This document shows, one piece after another, positions 15,400-22,518 of a DNA stretch of 64,000 nucleotides (positions are counted from its first letter, which is position 1; every line of letters begins with the position of its first letter). A program made the position numbers and the translations under genes. The notes under the pieces are model-generated. The model ran no database searches, had not been told where the DNA came from, and saw only the letters and a program-made list of their open reading frames with translations. Where the stretch lies: NCBI RefSeq assembly GCF_025200925.1, contig NZ_CP104174.1, forward strand, positions 4,774,001-4,838,000, given 5' to 3'. The stretch is from Bradyrhizobium sp. CB1015. Lineage in GTDB: Bacteria; Pseudomonadota; Alphaproteobacteria; Rhizobiales; Xanthobacteraceae.

Positions 15400-15696
15400 A
15401 TGGCAAAGATGACGAAGACCCAATTGATCGATGCAATTGCCGAGGGCACGCAGCTTTCGAAGAACGACGTGAAGTCGGTGATCGAGTACATGGCGACCGT
15501 CGGCTACAAGGAGCTCAACGAGTCCGGCGAGTTCGTCATTCCCGGCTTCGTGAAGATGTCGGTCGTGAACAAGCCCGCGACCGAAGCCCGCATGGGCATC
15601 AATCCCTTCACCAAGGAGCCGATGCAGTTCGCGGCGAAGCCCGCCAGCAAATCGGTCAAGGCCTCGCCGCTGAAGGTGGCCAAGGACGCCGTCTGA
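15400..15696 (+). CDS. HU/IHF-family DNA-binding protein (98 aa)
   Basis: Begins MAKMTKTQLIDAIAEGTQLS and contains the DNA-binding arm equivalent (ARMGINPFTKEPM in place of the usual RNPxTGE). The C-terminus is extended by an Ala/Lys-rich tail. ATG at 15400 has AAGGA with 10-nt spacing. The unusual arm (INPFTKEP) places it in the HU-like subgroup of Bradyrhizobiaceae rather than canonical HupB. Confidence 0.88.
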   Translation: MAKMTKTQLIDAIAEGTQLSKNDVKSVIEYMATVGYKELNESGEFVIPGFVKMSVVNKPATEARMGINPFTKEPMQFAAKPASKSVKASPLKVAKDAV

Positions 15697-15890
15697 CGTG
15701 CCGGCGATGTCGTTGCAGTCGGCTCATTGGCGCGGCGGCGCAGCGAGCAACGGCTGAAGACCAGGTGGTGCTCGGCCATGGGATGCCGAACATCACCACG
15801 ACCATCAGAAAACCGTAGCGCGCGGTACTCGCGCTGTCCGGAACGGCGAGCCCCGTTCCGTCACTATCCTCACCCGCTTTCACAAGAAAA

Positions 15891-15914
15891 AGCCCCGCGC
15901 TTTCGCGCGAGGCT
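15891..15914 (-). terminator. terminator-like hairpin downstream of the HU gene
   Basis: AGCCCCGCGC, loop TTTC, GCGCGAGGCT (one mismatch). The minus strand has five T immediately after the stem; the plus strand has only CTTCT. It could end the HU transcript weakly and a minus-strand RNA strongly. Confidence 0.5.
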
Positions 15915-15995
15915 CTTCTGGCTGACGGCGTTGGGATTTCAGCGCCTCGCCGACAGCCATGGCTCATAACCTAAAGTTGAAATTGCAAAAAGCAA

Positions 15996-16035
15996 CAGCG
16001 CCGCCGTGACGGAGTATGTTCGTCAGGCGGCGCTG
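15996..16035 (-). terminator. strong hairpin with minus-strand U-tract
   Basis: CAGCGCCGCC...GGCGGCGCTG (10 bp) continued by TGACG/CGTCA with a single bulged G. On the minus strand it is followed by TTGCTTTTT. No minus-strand gene is directly upstream; the nearest candidate ends at 16371. Confidence 0.5.
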
Positions 16036-16140
16036 CCGTGTAACTGGGCGCTGAAATCCCCAGCTTCCATGAGTGCTTGCCGCGCCGCAAAGGTTCAACG
16101 TCGCCTCCGAGGAAATTTCGCTTGTGGGGCTGGACTTTTT

Positions 16141-16155
16141 GTTCTCATTTTGTTC
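16141..16155 (+). promoter_or_regulatory. candidate LexA (SOS) box GTTC-N7-GTTC
   Basis: GTTC TCATTTT GTTC, preceded by a T-run and followed by TAG, closely resembles alphaproteobacterial SOS operators. It ends 38 nt before the ATG at 16194, the same geometry as the box at 12090. Confidence 0.55.
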
Positions 16156-16193
16156 TAGTGTGAGCCGCCTTGGTGGACCGTTGGAGGTTGCTC

Positions 16194-16328
16194 ATGACCG
16201 TCGAAAAGCAGCGCGAAGTGATCCGGCTCTGGAACGAGCTCAGGAAGGTCGAGGGCCCTGCCGCGGAAGAGCTCCGCATCCAGATCCTCGAATGCTTCTC
16301 GAAGGAGAAGCCGAAGCGGGCGGCCTGA
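16194..16328 (+). CDS. small helical protein (44 aa) behind a LexA-like box
   Basis: Reads MTVEKQREVIRLWNELRKVE and continues as a charged helix to KEKPKRAA. GGAGG lies 7 nt before the ATG. Soluble, no Cys cluster or membrane segment. The upstream operator suggests DNA-damage induction. Family not recognised. Confidence 0.65.
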   Translation: MTVEKQREVIRLWNELRKVEGPAAEELRIQILECFSKEKPKRAA

Positions 16329-16370
16329 CCTGCATCGACGCCACGCAGCGACGCGCGGGCGCGATCCCGC

Positions 16371-16529
16371 TCAGACGGGAGCGCGCTTGACCTGCCGCCG
16401 CGTTGCTTGCCGGCGAAGAGTCTTCTCGAAGTTTTGTCGGAGAAGAGTCTTGTTGCAGAAGAGTCCTGCGGCGTCGAACGTGTGAGCGTGCGCGCTTTTA
16501 TCGATCGTTAGGAGTTGCTCGGCGCTCAT
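16371..16529 (-). CDS. possible small basic protein (52 aa)
   Basis: Starts MSAEQLLTIDKSAHAHTFD and ends in a very basic stretch (TLRRQATRRQVKRAPV). The only ribosome-binding candidate (GGAG) lies inside the 3' arm of the hairpin at 16535-16572. DNA of this stretch contains three GACTCTTC-like repeats and is less GC-rich than its neighbours. It may equally be non-coding. Confidence 0.35.
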   Translation of the reverse strand: MSAEQLLTIDKSAHAHTFDAAGLFCNKTLLRQNFEKTLRRQATRRQVKRAPV

Positions 16530-16534
16530 TCTTG

Positions 16535-16572
16535 CGACTCCGATTCGTTCTTCGGAGAACGAAATGGAGTCG
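16535..16572. other. long stem-loop that could sequester a ribosome-binding site
   Basis: CGACTCC/GGAGTCG (7 bp) and TTCGTTCT/AGAACGAA (8 bp) are separated by a 2x2 internal loop and capped by TCGG. On the minus strand the GGAG preceding the ATG at 16529 is inside the stem. The rest of 16573-16791 shows no gene. Confidence 0.5.
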
Positions 16573-16791
16573 AAGCTGGAACAAAGCAGGTCGTTCTTGT
16601 TGCAGCTCATCACCGCGGAGCTGTCGTCTGCGGTCTGGCTAACGATAGCTTGCGCGGATGCCGATAACCCTATTCGGTTAGGTTAAAAGCCCAATCGCGT
16701 TGCGCTTGCTGCGCCTTGGGGTAGGTGTTCGGCAAAGACAAGCAAGGAACGACGTTGCCAAAGAAACGATTTGGCCAAGAAGCAATTTGCC

Positions 16792-16989
16792 ATGATGCCC
16801 TTTTCAGAGCCGTCCTTTTTTCAAGGCGACCGGCACACCTACCGGCGCGTCGCCGTCGTCGGCGCGCTGTTCTGTCTTGCTTTCGTCGTGATCAGCTTCT
16901 CGTTGCGGCCGCAGGCCGAGGACACGCGCGTTGCGGTGAAGGCCGACCGGCTGGTGCGCACGGCAGGCCAGGCACCGCGCGCCAATTAG
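16792..16989 (+). CDS. single-span membrane protein (65 aa)
   Basis: Starts MMPFSEPSFFQGDRHTYRR, followed by one transmembrane helix (VAVVGALFCLAFVVISFSL) and a short polar C-terminal domain (KADRLVRTAG). The ATG at 16792 or 16795 is likely; a longer TTG-started version exists. Convergent with and overlapping the next gene by 4 nt. Unknown function. Confidence 0.6.
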   Translation: MMPFSEPSFFQGDRHTYRRVAVVGALFCLAFVVISFSLRPQAEDTRVAVKADRLVRTAGQAPRAN

Positions 16990-17111
16990 CGCTCGTCGCC
17001 GCGGCGGCGGTCGTCGGCCCGCGCCTGCGGGCATGCGGCGCCGCGCGAGGCGAGCGCCACGAAGCCGGCATAGCCGGACAGGTTGAGCAAGATTTCGAGC
17101 CAGGCGGGCAT
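16986..17111 (-). CDS. small hydrophobic protein (41 aa)
   Basis: MPAWLEILLNLSGYAGFVALASRG, then a basic hydrophilic tail. ATG at 17111 has AGAGG with 5-nt spacing. Its last bases overlap the stop of the convergent plus-strand gene. Confidence 0.55.
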   Translation of the reverse strand: MPAWLEILLNLSGYAGFVALASRGAACPQARADDRRRGDER

Positions 17112-17193
17112 ATCGGCCTCTTTCCCTCCGCTTTAGCGTGGGAAGGATTCAACGTCCGCGCGCAATCCCGGTTCCATGCTCCCGCACAGAAAC

Positions 17194-17424
17194 TCAGAGC
17201 GGAGAGGAGGGGTCGAGCCTTCGGCCGAGGGTCGCGACGGATTCGCTCGACGGCTGCTCCTTCAGGAACTCGGCGATGGCCTGCGCCAGCTCGCGGTCGC
17301 TCATCGGCGTCGGCGGCGGGCGCAGCGTGCCGACACCGAAGCTGCGGACGATCTCGTCGTAGTGCTCATCGTCGGATCTGGGAACCAATTTGCGGATACG
17401 GGCCAGCAAAGCGGATAACGGCAA
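17194..17424 (-). CDS. hypothetical protein (76 aa), TTG start
   Basis: Soluble helical protein (LSALLARIRKLVPRSDDEHY, SDRELAQAIAEFLKEQPSSE). The only good start is a TTG at 17424 preceded by GAGGAGG with about 5-nt spacing. No family recognised. Confidence 0.6.
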   Translation of the reverse strand: MPLSALLARIRKLVPRSDDEHYDEIVRSFGVGTLRPPPTPMSDRELAQAIAEFLKEQPSSESVATLGRRLDPSSPL

Positions 17425-17494
17425 GCTTTCCTCCTCGATCGTCCCCGCTGGCAACCGTCGTGGTCTGCTGCCATCTGCTCCCGTGAAACTGAAA

Positions 17495-17527
17495 ACCCCG
17501 CCAGCATCGCGGAGATGCTGACGGGGT
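17495..17527 (-). terminator. terminator-like hairpin in a divergent promoter region
   Basis: ACCCCG-C-CAGCAT, loop CGCGGAG, ATGCTG-A-CGGGGT: 12 bp with one mismatch, followed on the minus strand by TTTTC. It lies about 70 nt upstream of the TTG start at 17424, so it is either an attenuator in that leader or the end of an upstream minus-strand small RNA. Confidence 0.5.
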
Positions 17528-17703
17528 CTTCGTGCTGTCGCCTCAACCCGGATGGCGGAGGCTCCCGCACTTGCAACGTCAATCCGCCGCCGGCCATTTT
17601 GTTCCCGCTGCATCGACATTTTTTGACCGCGATCGGTTCCCGCGCGCCCCGCAACCATCGCAGGCGCTCGCTGTTATCCCCGCAAGACGCGAAGGAGGAG
17701 AGC

Positions 17704-17988
17704 ATGAAGAAGACATTGGCAGTTCTGGCCACCGTCGCAGCCGTCGGCGTAACCGCGGTGGCAGCCCCTGCGCCCGCCGAGGCACGTCACCGCGGCATCG
17801 GGCCGGGCCTCGCGTTCGGCCTTGCCGCCGGCGCGATCACCGCGGGCGCGGTCGCAGCCTCTCATCCCTACGGCTATTACGGCCCCGGCTACGCCTATTA
17901 TGACGGCCCGAGCTATTACGGACCGGGTCCGTACGCCTATTACGGCGGGCCGTATTACCGGCACCACCATCACTGGCGGCATTGGTAG
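17704..17988 (+). CDS. secreted Gly/Tyr/His-rich protein (94 aa)
   Basis: Signal peptide (MKKTLAVLATVAAVGVTAVA...AEA), a glycine-zipper-like helix (GPGLAFGLAAGAITAGAVAA), then tyrosine-rich repeats (YGYYGPGYAYYDGPSYYGPG) and a terminal HHHHWRHW cluster that could bind metal. GAAGGAGGAG precedes the ATG and a strong terminator follows. Envelope protein of unknown role, a type common in rhizobia. Confidence 0.75.
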   Translation: MKKTLAVLATVAAVGVTAVAAPAPAEARHRGIGPGLAFGLAAGAITAGAVAASHPYGYYGPGYAYYDGPSYYGPGPYAYYGGPYYRHHHHWRHW

Positions 17989-18016
17989 GCCGGCGATCCA
18001 GTGATCGCCAATAGCG

Positions 18017-18047
18017 AAAAGCCCGGAGCGCTGCTCCGGGCTTTTTT
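18017..18047 (+). terminator. rho-independent terminator
   Basis: AAAAGCCCGGAGC, short loop, GCTCCGGGCTTTTTT: an ideal stem with U-tract on the plus strand and A/T on the other. It ends the Gly/Tyr-rich secreted gene and could also serve the convergent gene at 18084. Confidence 0.9.
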
Positions 18048-18083
18048 CATTCGCATGTCGTCGCGCCTGCCGGCGCGCCGATG

Positions 18084-18248
18084 TTACGGCCAGAGCGAAG
18101 GCCGCTCGACCTTGCGGGCATTCTCCAGCGTCGACACGAAGTATTCCTCGCGCTCGCGCTTGAACTTTTCCTGAGTGGCACGGAAGGCTGCGACACGGGC
18201 GGCGATCTCTTCGCGTTCGCGCTCTTTGCGCTGTTCGTCTTCGGTCAT
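18084..18248 (-). CDS. small charged coiled-coil protein (54 aa)
   Basis: Begins MTEDEQRKERERREEIAARV-like (very rich in Glu/Arg) and ends ENARKVERPSLWP. ATG at 18248 has AGGGG with about 7-nt spacing. Unknown function. Confidence 0.6.
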   Translation of the reverse strand: MTEDEQRKEREREEIAARVAAFRATQEKFKREREEYFVSTLENARKVERPSLWP

Positions 18249-18388
18249 GTCAAATCCCCTCTACACCTTGAGTATGTGCACATCTGAACTCAAGCACTGC
18301 CGCCGCAATCACGTTGAGTCGCGTCAACACATCCATTGGCACTCCCGAATGGGGCGTCAATGGGGAGGAGGCATTGCAGGATTGTGAT

Positions 18389-19264
18389 ATGCGAAGGTCG
18401 GAAGAAATTGCCGAGCGCGTTGCGTTGGCGCTTGATAAGAGCGTCAAACGATCTTGCCGTGTGCGCATGTTGCTGTCAGGCCAAACGAGTCGGGAGGCGC
18501 GATTGATCGCAACGGACCTTCAGAGCGGTATCGAGCGGCTCGGCGACATGATCGCCGAGGCCAGGACCATCGTCCCGTTCACCGGTGCCGGCATCTCGAC
18601 CGAATGCGGCATTCCCGACTTCCGCTCGCCGGGCGGAATTTGGACGCGTAACCGTCCGATCCCGTTCGACGAGTTCGTCGCGAGCCAGTCAGCGCGGGAC
18701 GAATCCTGGCGGCGGCGCTTTGCGATGGAGGAGGTCTTTGCCGCAGCGAAGCCCGGCCGCGGCCACCGGGCGCTGGCATCGCTCTACCGCGCCGGCAAGG
18801 TTCCCGCCGTCATCACCCAGAACATCGACAACCTGCACCAGGCCTCGGGCTTCGCGCCGGAGCACGTGGTTGAACTTCACGGAAATACCACTTATGCGCG
18901 CTGCGTCGGTTGTGGGCAGGCCTATCCGCTCGAGTGGGTGAGGCGCCGTTTCGACGACGCTGGCGCGGCGCCCAACTGCACCGCCTGCGACGAACCGGTG
19001 AAAACCGCCACGATCTCCTTCGGTCAAATGATGCCGGACGACGAGATGCAGCGCGCGACAGCGCTGTCGCGGGCCTGCGATCTCTTCATCGCGATCGGTT
19101 CCTCGCTGGTGGTCTGGCCGGCCGCCGGCTTTCCGATGATGGCCAAGCGCGCCGGTGCACGTCTTGTGATCATCAATCGCGAGCCGACCGAGCAGGACGA
19201 CATCGCCGACCTCGTCATCCACCACGACATCGGCGAGACGCTCGGGCCCTTTGTCGGAAATTGA
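18389..19264 (+). CDS. NAD-dependent protein deacylase, sirtuin family
   Basis: Sir2 signatures in order: GAGISTECGIPDFRSPGG, the TQNIDNLH motif, the catalytic His in VELHGN, four zinc Cys (CVGC...CTAC) and IGSSLVVWPAAGFP. The enzyme removes acyl groups from lysine using NAD+. Start uncertain: ATG at 18389 with AGGA 7 nt upstream is preferred; this gives an N-terminal extension of about 50 residues before the core, while ATG 18467 gives a shorter form. CobB-like. Confidence 0.9.
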   Translation: MRRSEEIAERVALALDKSVKRSCRVRMLLSGQTSREARLIATDLQSGIERLGDMIAEARTIVPFTGAGISTECGIPDFRSPGGIWTRNRPIPFDEFVASQSARDESWRRRFAMEEVFAAAKPGRGHRALASLYRAGKVPAVITQNIDNLHQASGFAPEHVVELHGNTTYARCVGCGQAYPLEWVRRRFDDAGAAPNCTACDEPVKTATISFGQMMPDDEMQRATALSRACDLFIAIGSSLVVWPAAGFPMMAKRAGARLVIINREPTEQDDIADLVIHHDIGETLGPFVGN

Positions 19265-19462
19265 GGCGTCAATTTGATTCGCGGCTGTGCAAGCTGTTCA
19301 TAGGTTCCGGCGAATCTCTTTTTTATCTATGCGTCGCAACCGGGAGTGTTATCTTTTGAGTCGAAAGATTCGCGTCGCGTCGAATTGAGAACATTCTCTT
19401 AAGACGCGTGATTCGAGCGCCGCCAATGTGGCGGGTTGCATGGCAGTGTGGGGTCCGGGGTT

Positions 19463-20125
19463 ATGGGGTCGTCGGACGGATTTGAGTCCAAGAAGCTTGG
19501 AGTTCCCGGACAGGGCACCTCGCCGGGGCGATTGACGCCGGGCGAGCATGGCAGCGCCGGCCGCGACACCGCACTCAGTCCCTTCACCGGATTGGGCGAA
19601 GCCAGCGCCAACCTCGTCGAGGTCACCGGCGTCATCAAATGGTTCGACGCCTCTAAAGGTTACGGCTTCATCGTGCCCGATAATGGCTGGCCCGACGTCC
19701 TCCTGCACGTTACCGTGCTGAGGCGCGACGGCTTCCAGACGGCTTATGAAGGCGCCCGCATCGTCGTCGAGTGCATCCAGCGCGCCAAGGGCTACCAGGC
19801 TTTCCGCGTCGTCTCGATGGACGAGTCGACCGCGATCCATCCGGCGCAGATGCTGCCGCCGCGCACCCATGTCACGGTCACCCCGACCAGTGGGCTGGAA
19901 CGGGCCCAGGTGAAGTGGTTCAACCGGCTGCGCGGCTTCGGCTTCCTGACTTGCGGCGAGGGCACCCCTGATATCTTCGTGCACATGGAGACGCTGCGCC
20001 GCTTCGGCATGACCGAGCTCAGGCCGGGCCAGTATGTGCTGGTCCGCTTCGGGCCCGGCTCCAAGGGCATGATGGCGGCCGAGATCCATCCCGAGACCGG
20101 ATCGCCGGGATTGCAGTCGCACTAA
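19463..20125 (+). CDS. double cold-shock-domain protein (220 aa)
   Basis: Two CspA-type domains: the first around GVIKWFDASKGYGFIVPD and the second around AQVKWFNRLRGFGFL, with the RNP1/RNP2-like KGYGFI and DIFVH in the second. The first ~50 residues are Gly/Ser-rich and probably disordered. Tandem-CSD proteins of this length are typical of Rhizobiales and bind RNA or ssDNA. ATG at 19463 is preferred over a TTG at 19436. A terminator follows. Confidence 0.9.
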   Translation: MGSSDGFESKKLGVPGQGTSPGRLTPGEHGSAGRDTALSPFTGLGEASANLVEVTGVIKWFDASKGYGFIVPDNGWPDVLLHVTVLRRDGFQTAYEGARIVVECIQRAKGYQAFRVVSMDESTAIHPAQMLPPRTHVTVTPTSGLERAQVKWFNRLRGFGFLTCGEGTPDIFVHMETLRRFGMTELRPGQYVLVRFGPGSKGMMAAEIHPETGSPGLQSH

Positions 20126-20151
20126 AGATATCAATTCCCACAATCGTGAGC

Positions 20152-20188
20152 AGAGGCGCGCTGCAAGTCCGGCGCGCCTCTTCCTTTT
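20152..20188 (+). terminator. rho-independent terminator of the cold-shock gene
   Basis: AGAGGCGCGC, 10-nt loop, GCGCGCCTCT, then TCCTTTT on the plus strand. Confidence 0.85.
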
Positions 20189-20240
20189 CCGGCGGTCGCC
20201 GCGTAAGGACTGACTTAAGTCCCACGCCGCGAGAGCCCCC

Positions 20241-20726
20241 ATGAATTCTGATCGAAAGGCCGTCTGGTCCGCTCTGAAGGGCTGGCTGGCCGCCATCCTC
20301 GTCATCGCCGGCTGGGCCGTCGCCGGCACGCCGGTCGGCGCCGCCAGCTTCCAGCCGCTCGAGATCGTCACCAAGAACGGCGTGCAGGTGTTCTCGGTCG
20401 AGATGGCAACAACCGATGAGGAGAAGCAGACCGGCCTGATGTACCGCAAGGAATTGGCCGACGGCAAAGGCATGCTGTTCGACTTCAATCCCGAGCAGGA
20501 AATCTCGATGTGGATGAAGAACACTTATGTTTCGCTCGACATGATCTTCATCCGCGCCGATGGACGCATTTTGCGCATCGCCGAGAATACCGAGCCGTTG
20601 TCGACGAAGATCATCTCCTCCCGGGGGCCCGCCCGGGCCGTGCTGGAGGTGGTGGCGGGAACGGCGCAGAAGTACGGCATCCGCCCCGGTGACCGCGTCG
20701 GCCACCCCCTGTTCGGCGCCAAATAG
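20241..20726 (+). CDS. DUF192 family exported protein (161 aa)
   Basis: N-terminal hydrophobic export segment (GWLAAILVIAGWAVAG), then the DUF192 core with EMATTDEEKQTGLMYRKEL, MLFDF and the SMWMKNTYVSLDMIFI motif. Members are small periplasmic or membrane-anchored beta-barrel proteins of unknown biochemical role. Confidence 0.88.
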   Translation: MNSDRKAVWSALKGWLAAILVIAGWAVAGTPVGAASFQPLEIVTKNGVQVFSVEMATTDEEKQTGLMYRKELADGKGMLFDFNPEQEISMWMKNTYVSLDMIFIRADGRILRIAENTEPLSTKIISSRGPARAVLEVVAGTAQKYGIRPGDRVGHPLFGAK

Positions 20727-20839
20727 GGCGGGCAGGGCCATTGCGGCCCCGGCCGGCGGCTTTGAAGCTTGCTGGCGGCCCTGTTTGGAAGCTTGCTGGC
20801 GCTCTGGGAAGCGTGTATCGACGGGGCTCGCCGGACATT

Positions 20840-20916
20840 CGGGGTATAGCGCAGCCTGGTAGCGCGGCAGTTTTGGGTACTGCAGGTCGTTGGTTCGAAT
20901 CCAGCTGCCCCGACCA
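20840..20916 (+). tRNA. tRNA-Pro (anticodon TGG)
   Basis: The acceptor arms are CGGGGTA and TGCCCCG with encoded ACCA. The anticodon stem GCAGT/ACTGC holds loop TTTGGGT, giving TGG. The T arm is GGTTCGAATCC. Length is 77 nt. Confidence 0.97.
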
Positions 20917-21633
20917 GTCCCGGGCGGCGCTGGCGCTCAAGTCAGCATCCACCCGGCAATGGCCAGGCATCCGCGCGCGCGGGCCGCCCGCTTCGCGCGG
21001 AATCAGCAAAGCCTCGTCGAACCTTCGCCCGTCGCCATAGACAAATCCGTGTTGGGGATTTCAGCGCCCAATGTCTAAACGGACGCCGCCAAGCGATGAA
21101 TATTCCGCTTGCGCGGCGTTGCGCTTTTGCCGGCCGCGCTCGTCAGTTCGACGCGCACCAGCCGGGCGGAAATGGGACGTACGACCAGGCCATGTGGTTG
21201 TCGTTGGCGGCTTGCGGCGGCGCTTGCGAGGCCGTGCTCGCGATTGGCGCTCGCGGCGCCACGCGGAGCGCGAGGCGCAGACATGCACATTGCAGTTTCA
21301 TGATTGTCATTCCCCGCAATCCACTTGCTTCCAAACGTCCGATCGTCTGCAAAATTCAGTGTAGAAATTACCGTGCGCCGAAACGGCGCGCTCGTCCTCA
21401 AATCATGGACATTCTAGAAAAACTGGCGCCGGCTTTCAACCGATCGTGCCGCTCCATCCCAAGAAGTAAGGTTGACCGGCAAGGTTAAAGGCGAGTGGCT
21501 GTTGCGGCCGTTTGGGTGGCTGCTATCAGGTCGGTCCCGGCTCGCGATGGGCTGCTTTCACTCTGTCCAACCACAGATGACGGTTCGTCGCAGCGTGCGC
21601 ATCTTTTGAGTTCTGCGCCAGCGAGTTCTGCCC
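20917..21633. other. 717-bp region after tRNA-Pro without a supported gene
   Basis: Several overlapping frames exist (including a minus-strand frame 21143-21352 ending in the rhizobium-like AANDNHMAWSYVPF), but none has a good start and ribosome-binding site. The motif GGGATTTCAGCGCC occurs at 21055-21068. Nothing recognisable as an integrase or attachment site was seen. Confidence 0.4.
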
Positions 21634-21828
21634 ATGTCTCTTGATCCCAACACCGGGACCGTCGGTCCGCAATCGAACTGGACCGAGATCTGGCACCTCT
21701 GGACGGTGATCGTGCCGCGCCGCTCCATCAACGGGCAGTTCGTGCTCGGCAAGGTCTGGCGTCGCCACGACGGCCGCGACTGGATCTACAGGAAGTTCAC
21801 CGAGTTCGACGGCGAAGAGGCGGCTTGA
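21634..21828 (+). CDS. small conserved hypothetical protein (64 aa)
   Basis: Aromatic-rich small protein (WTEIWHLWTVIVPRRSINGQ, KVWRRHDGRDWIYRKFTEF) with the look of a small beta domain. Convergent with the next gene. No family recognised. Confidence 0.6.
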   Translation: MSLDPNTGTVGPQSNWTEIWHLWTVIVPRRSINGQFVLGKVWRRHDGRDWIYRKFTEFDGEEAA

Positions 21829-21889
21829 AGGGCGACGAGATCGGGATGACCGTCATCGCGCCTCGGTTTGTCGTTGATGCAGTAGGATC

Positions 21890-22315
21890 CTAGCCTGCGT
21901 GCCGCTCGCCGGCTGCCGATCCCGGCGCCTGCACGCGTGGCAGCGGCAGCTTGAAGTGACGCTTGGCATGGGCGACGATCTCGGCGTCGGAGGGATGGTC
22001 GGCCGCTTCCACCGCGGCAATCCGCTTGGCCAGGTCGGGTGCGCTTGCGCGAATATGGCTGGCCAGCTCCGTCTTCGCACTCGCCGGCCCGATGATGAGG
22101 ATCTCACCGGCATCAGCGAGGGCCGTGGTCACCTCAGCGTAGAATGCCTTGTCGGGGGCCGCATGGCCGCTCCCGATGCTATTGGCCTTGTGATGAAGAT
22201 GACGCGTCGCCAGGTGCGGATGCAGCGTGACCTCGTCCGAGCCGCTCAGGCCGAGATGGAAGATGCGGGCCTGCGAATGATCGATCCATACCACGGCGTG
22301 GAAATGAGAGGACAT
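21890..22315 (-). CDS. 'translational machinery protein'-type hypothetical (141 aa)
   Basis: Opens MSSHFHAVVWIDHSQARIFH, contains HLHHKANSIGSGHA, ILIIGPASAKTEL and ends with HAKRHF. This pattern recurs in a family of rhizobial proteins annotated as translational machinery component because of resemblance to the C-terminal domain of class I archaeal/eukaryotic release factors. The biochemical role is unproven. Confidence 0.7.
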   Translation of the reverse strand: MSSHFHAVVWIDHSQARIFHLGLSGSDEVTLHPHLATRHLHHKANSIGSGHAAPDKAFYAEVTTALADAGEILIIGPASAKTELASHIRASAPDLAKRIAAVEAADHPSDAEIVAHAKRHFKLPLPRVQAPGSAAGERHAG

Positions 22316-22518
22316 GTGTTGGGCCTTGTGCGAGAGGAGGCCGCCAGACTCTGTGCGGCGGCTCAGGTCGCGGCGACACTATGCGGGCCGGCACCGCCCC
22401 TGTTGACCCATGTCAATCCGATCCCGGTTCAAAGCAAGACGACGCATATGACTTCTGGCAACAGCCCGAGCGCACGCCTCGAGCGGGCGTTTCGAAGAAT
22501 GTCCGCGGCGAAACGTTC

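Larger units (their letters stand above)
15697..16193. other. 497-bp intergenic region with nested inverted repeats
   Basis: No supported protein gene. It holds a hairpin at 15891-15914 with minus-strand TTTTT, a 15-bp hairpin at 15996-16035 with one bulge and minus-strand TTGCTTTTT, and an outer inverted repeat of 14 nt (GGGATTTCAGCGCC at 15933-15946, GGCGCTGAAATCCC at 16047-16060) that encloses the second hairpin. A LexA-like box is at 16141. Confidence 0.6.

Noticed and set aside
16415..16467. Three GAAGAGTC(T/C)T repeats as a CRISPR-like or iteron array
   Set aside because: Only three 10-nt units with unequal spacing (27 and 16 nt), no conserved spacer length, and no replication or Cas gene nearby.
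20840..21500. tRNA-Pro as integration site of a mobile island
   Set aside because: No integrase, no duplicated tRNA 3' end found downstream, and the following genes (OpgC, NDUFS4) are core.
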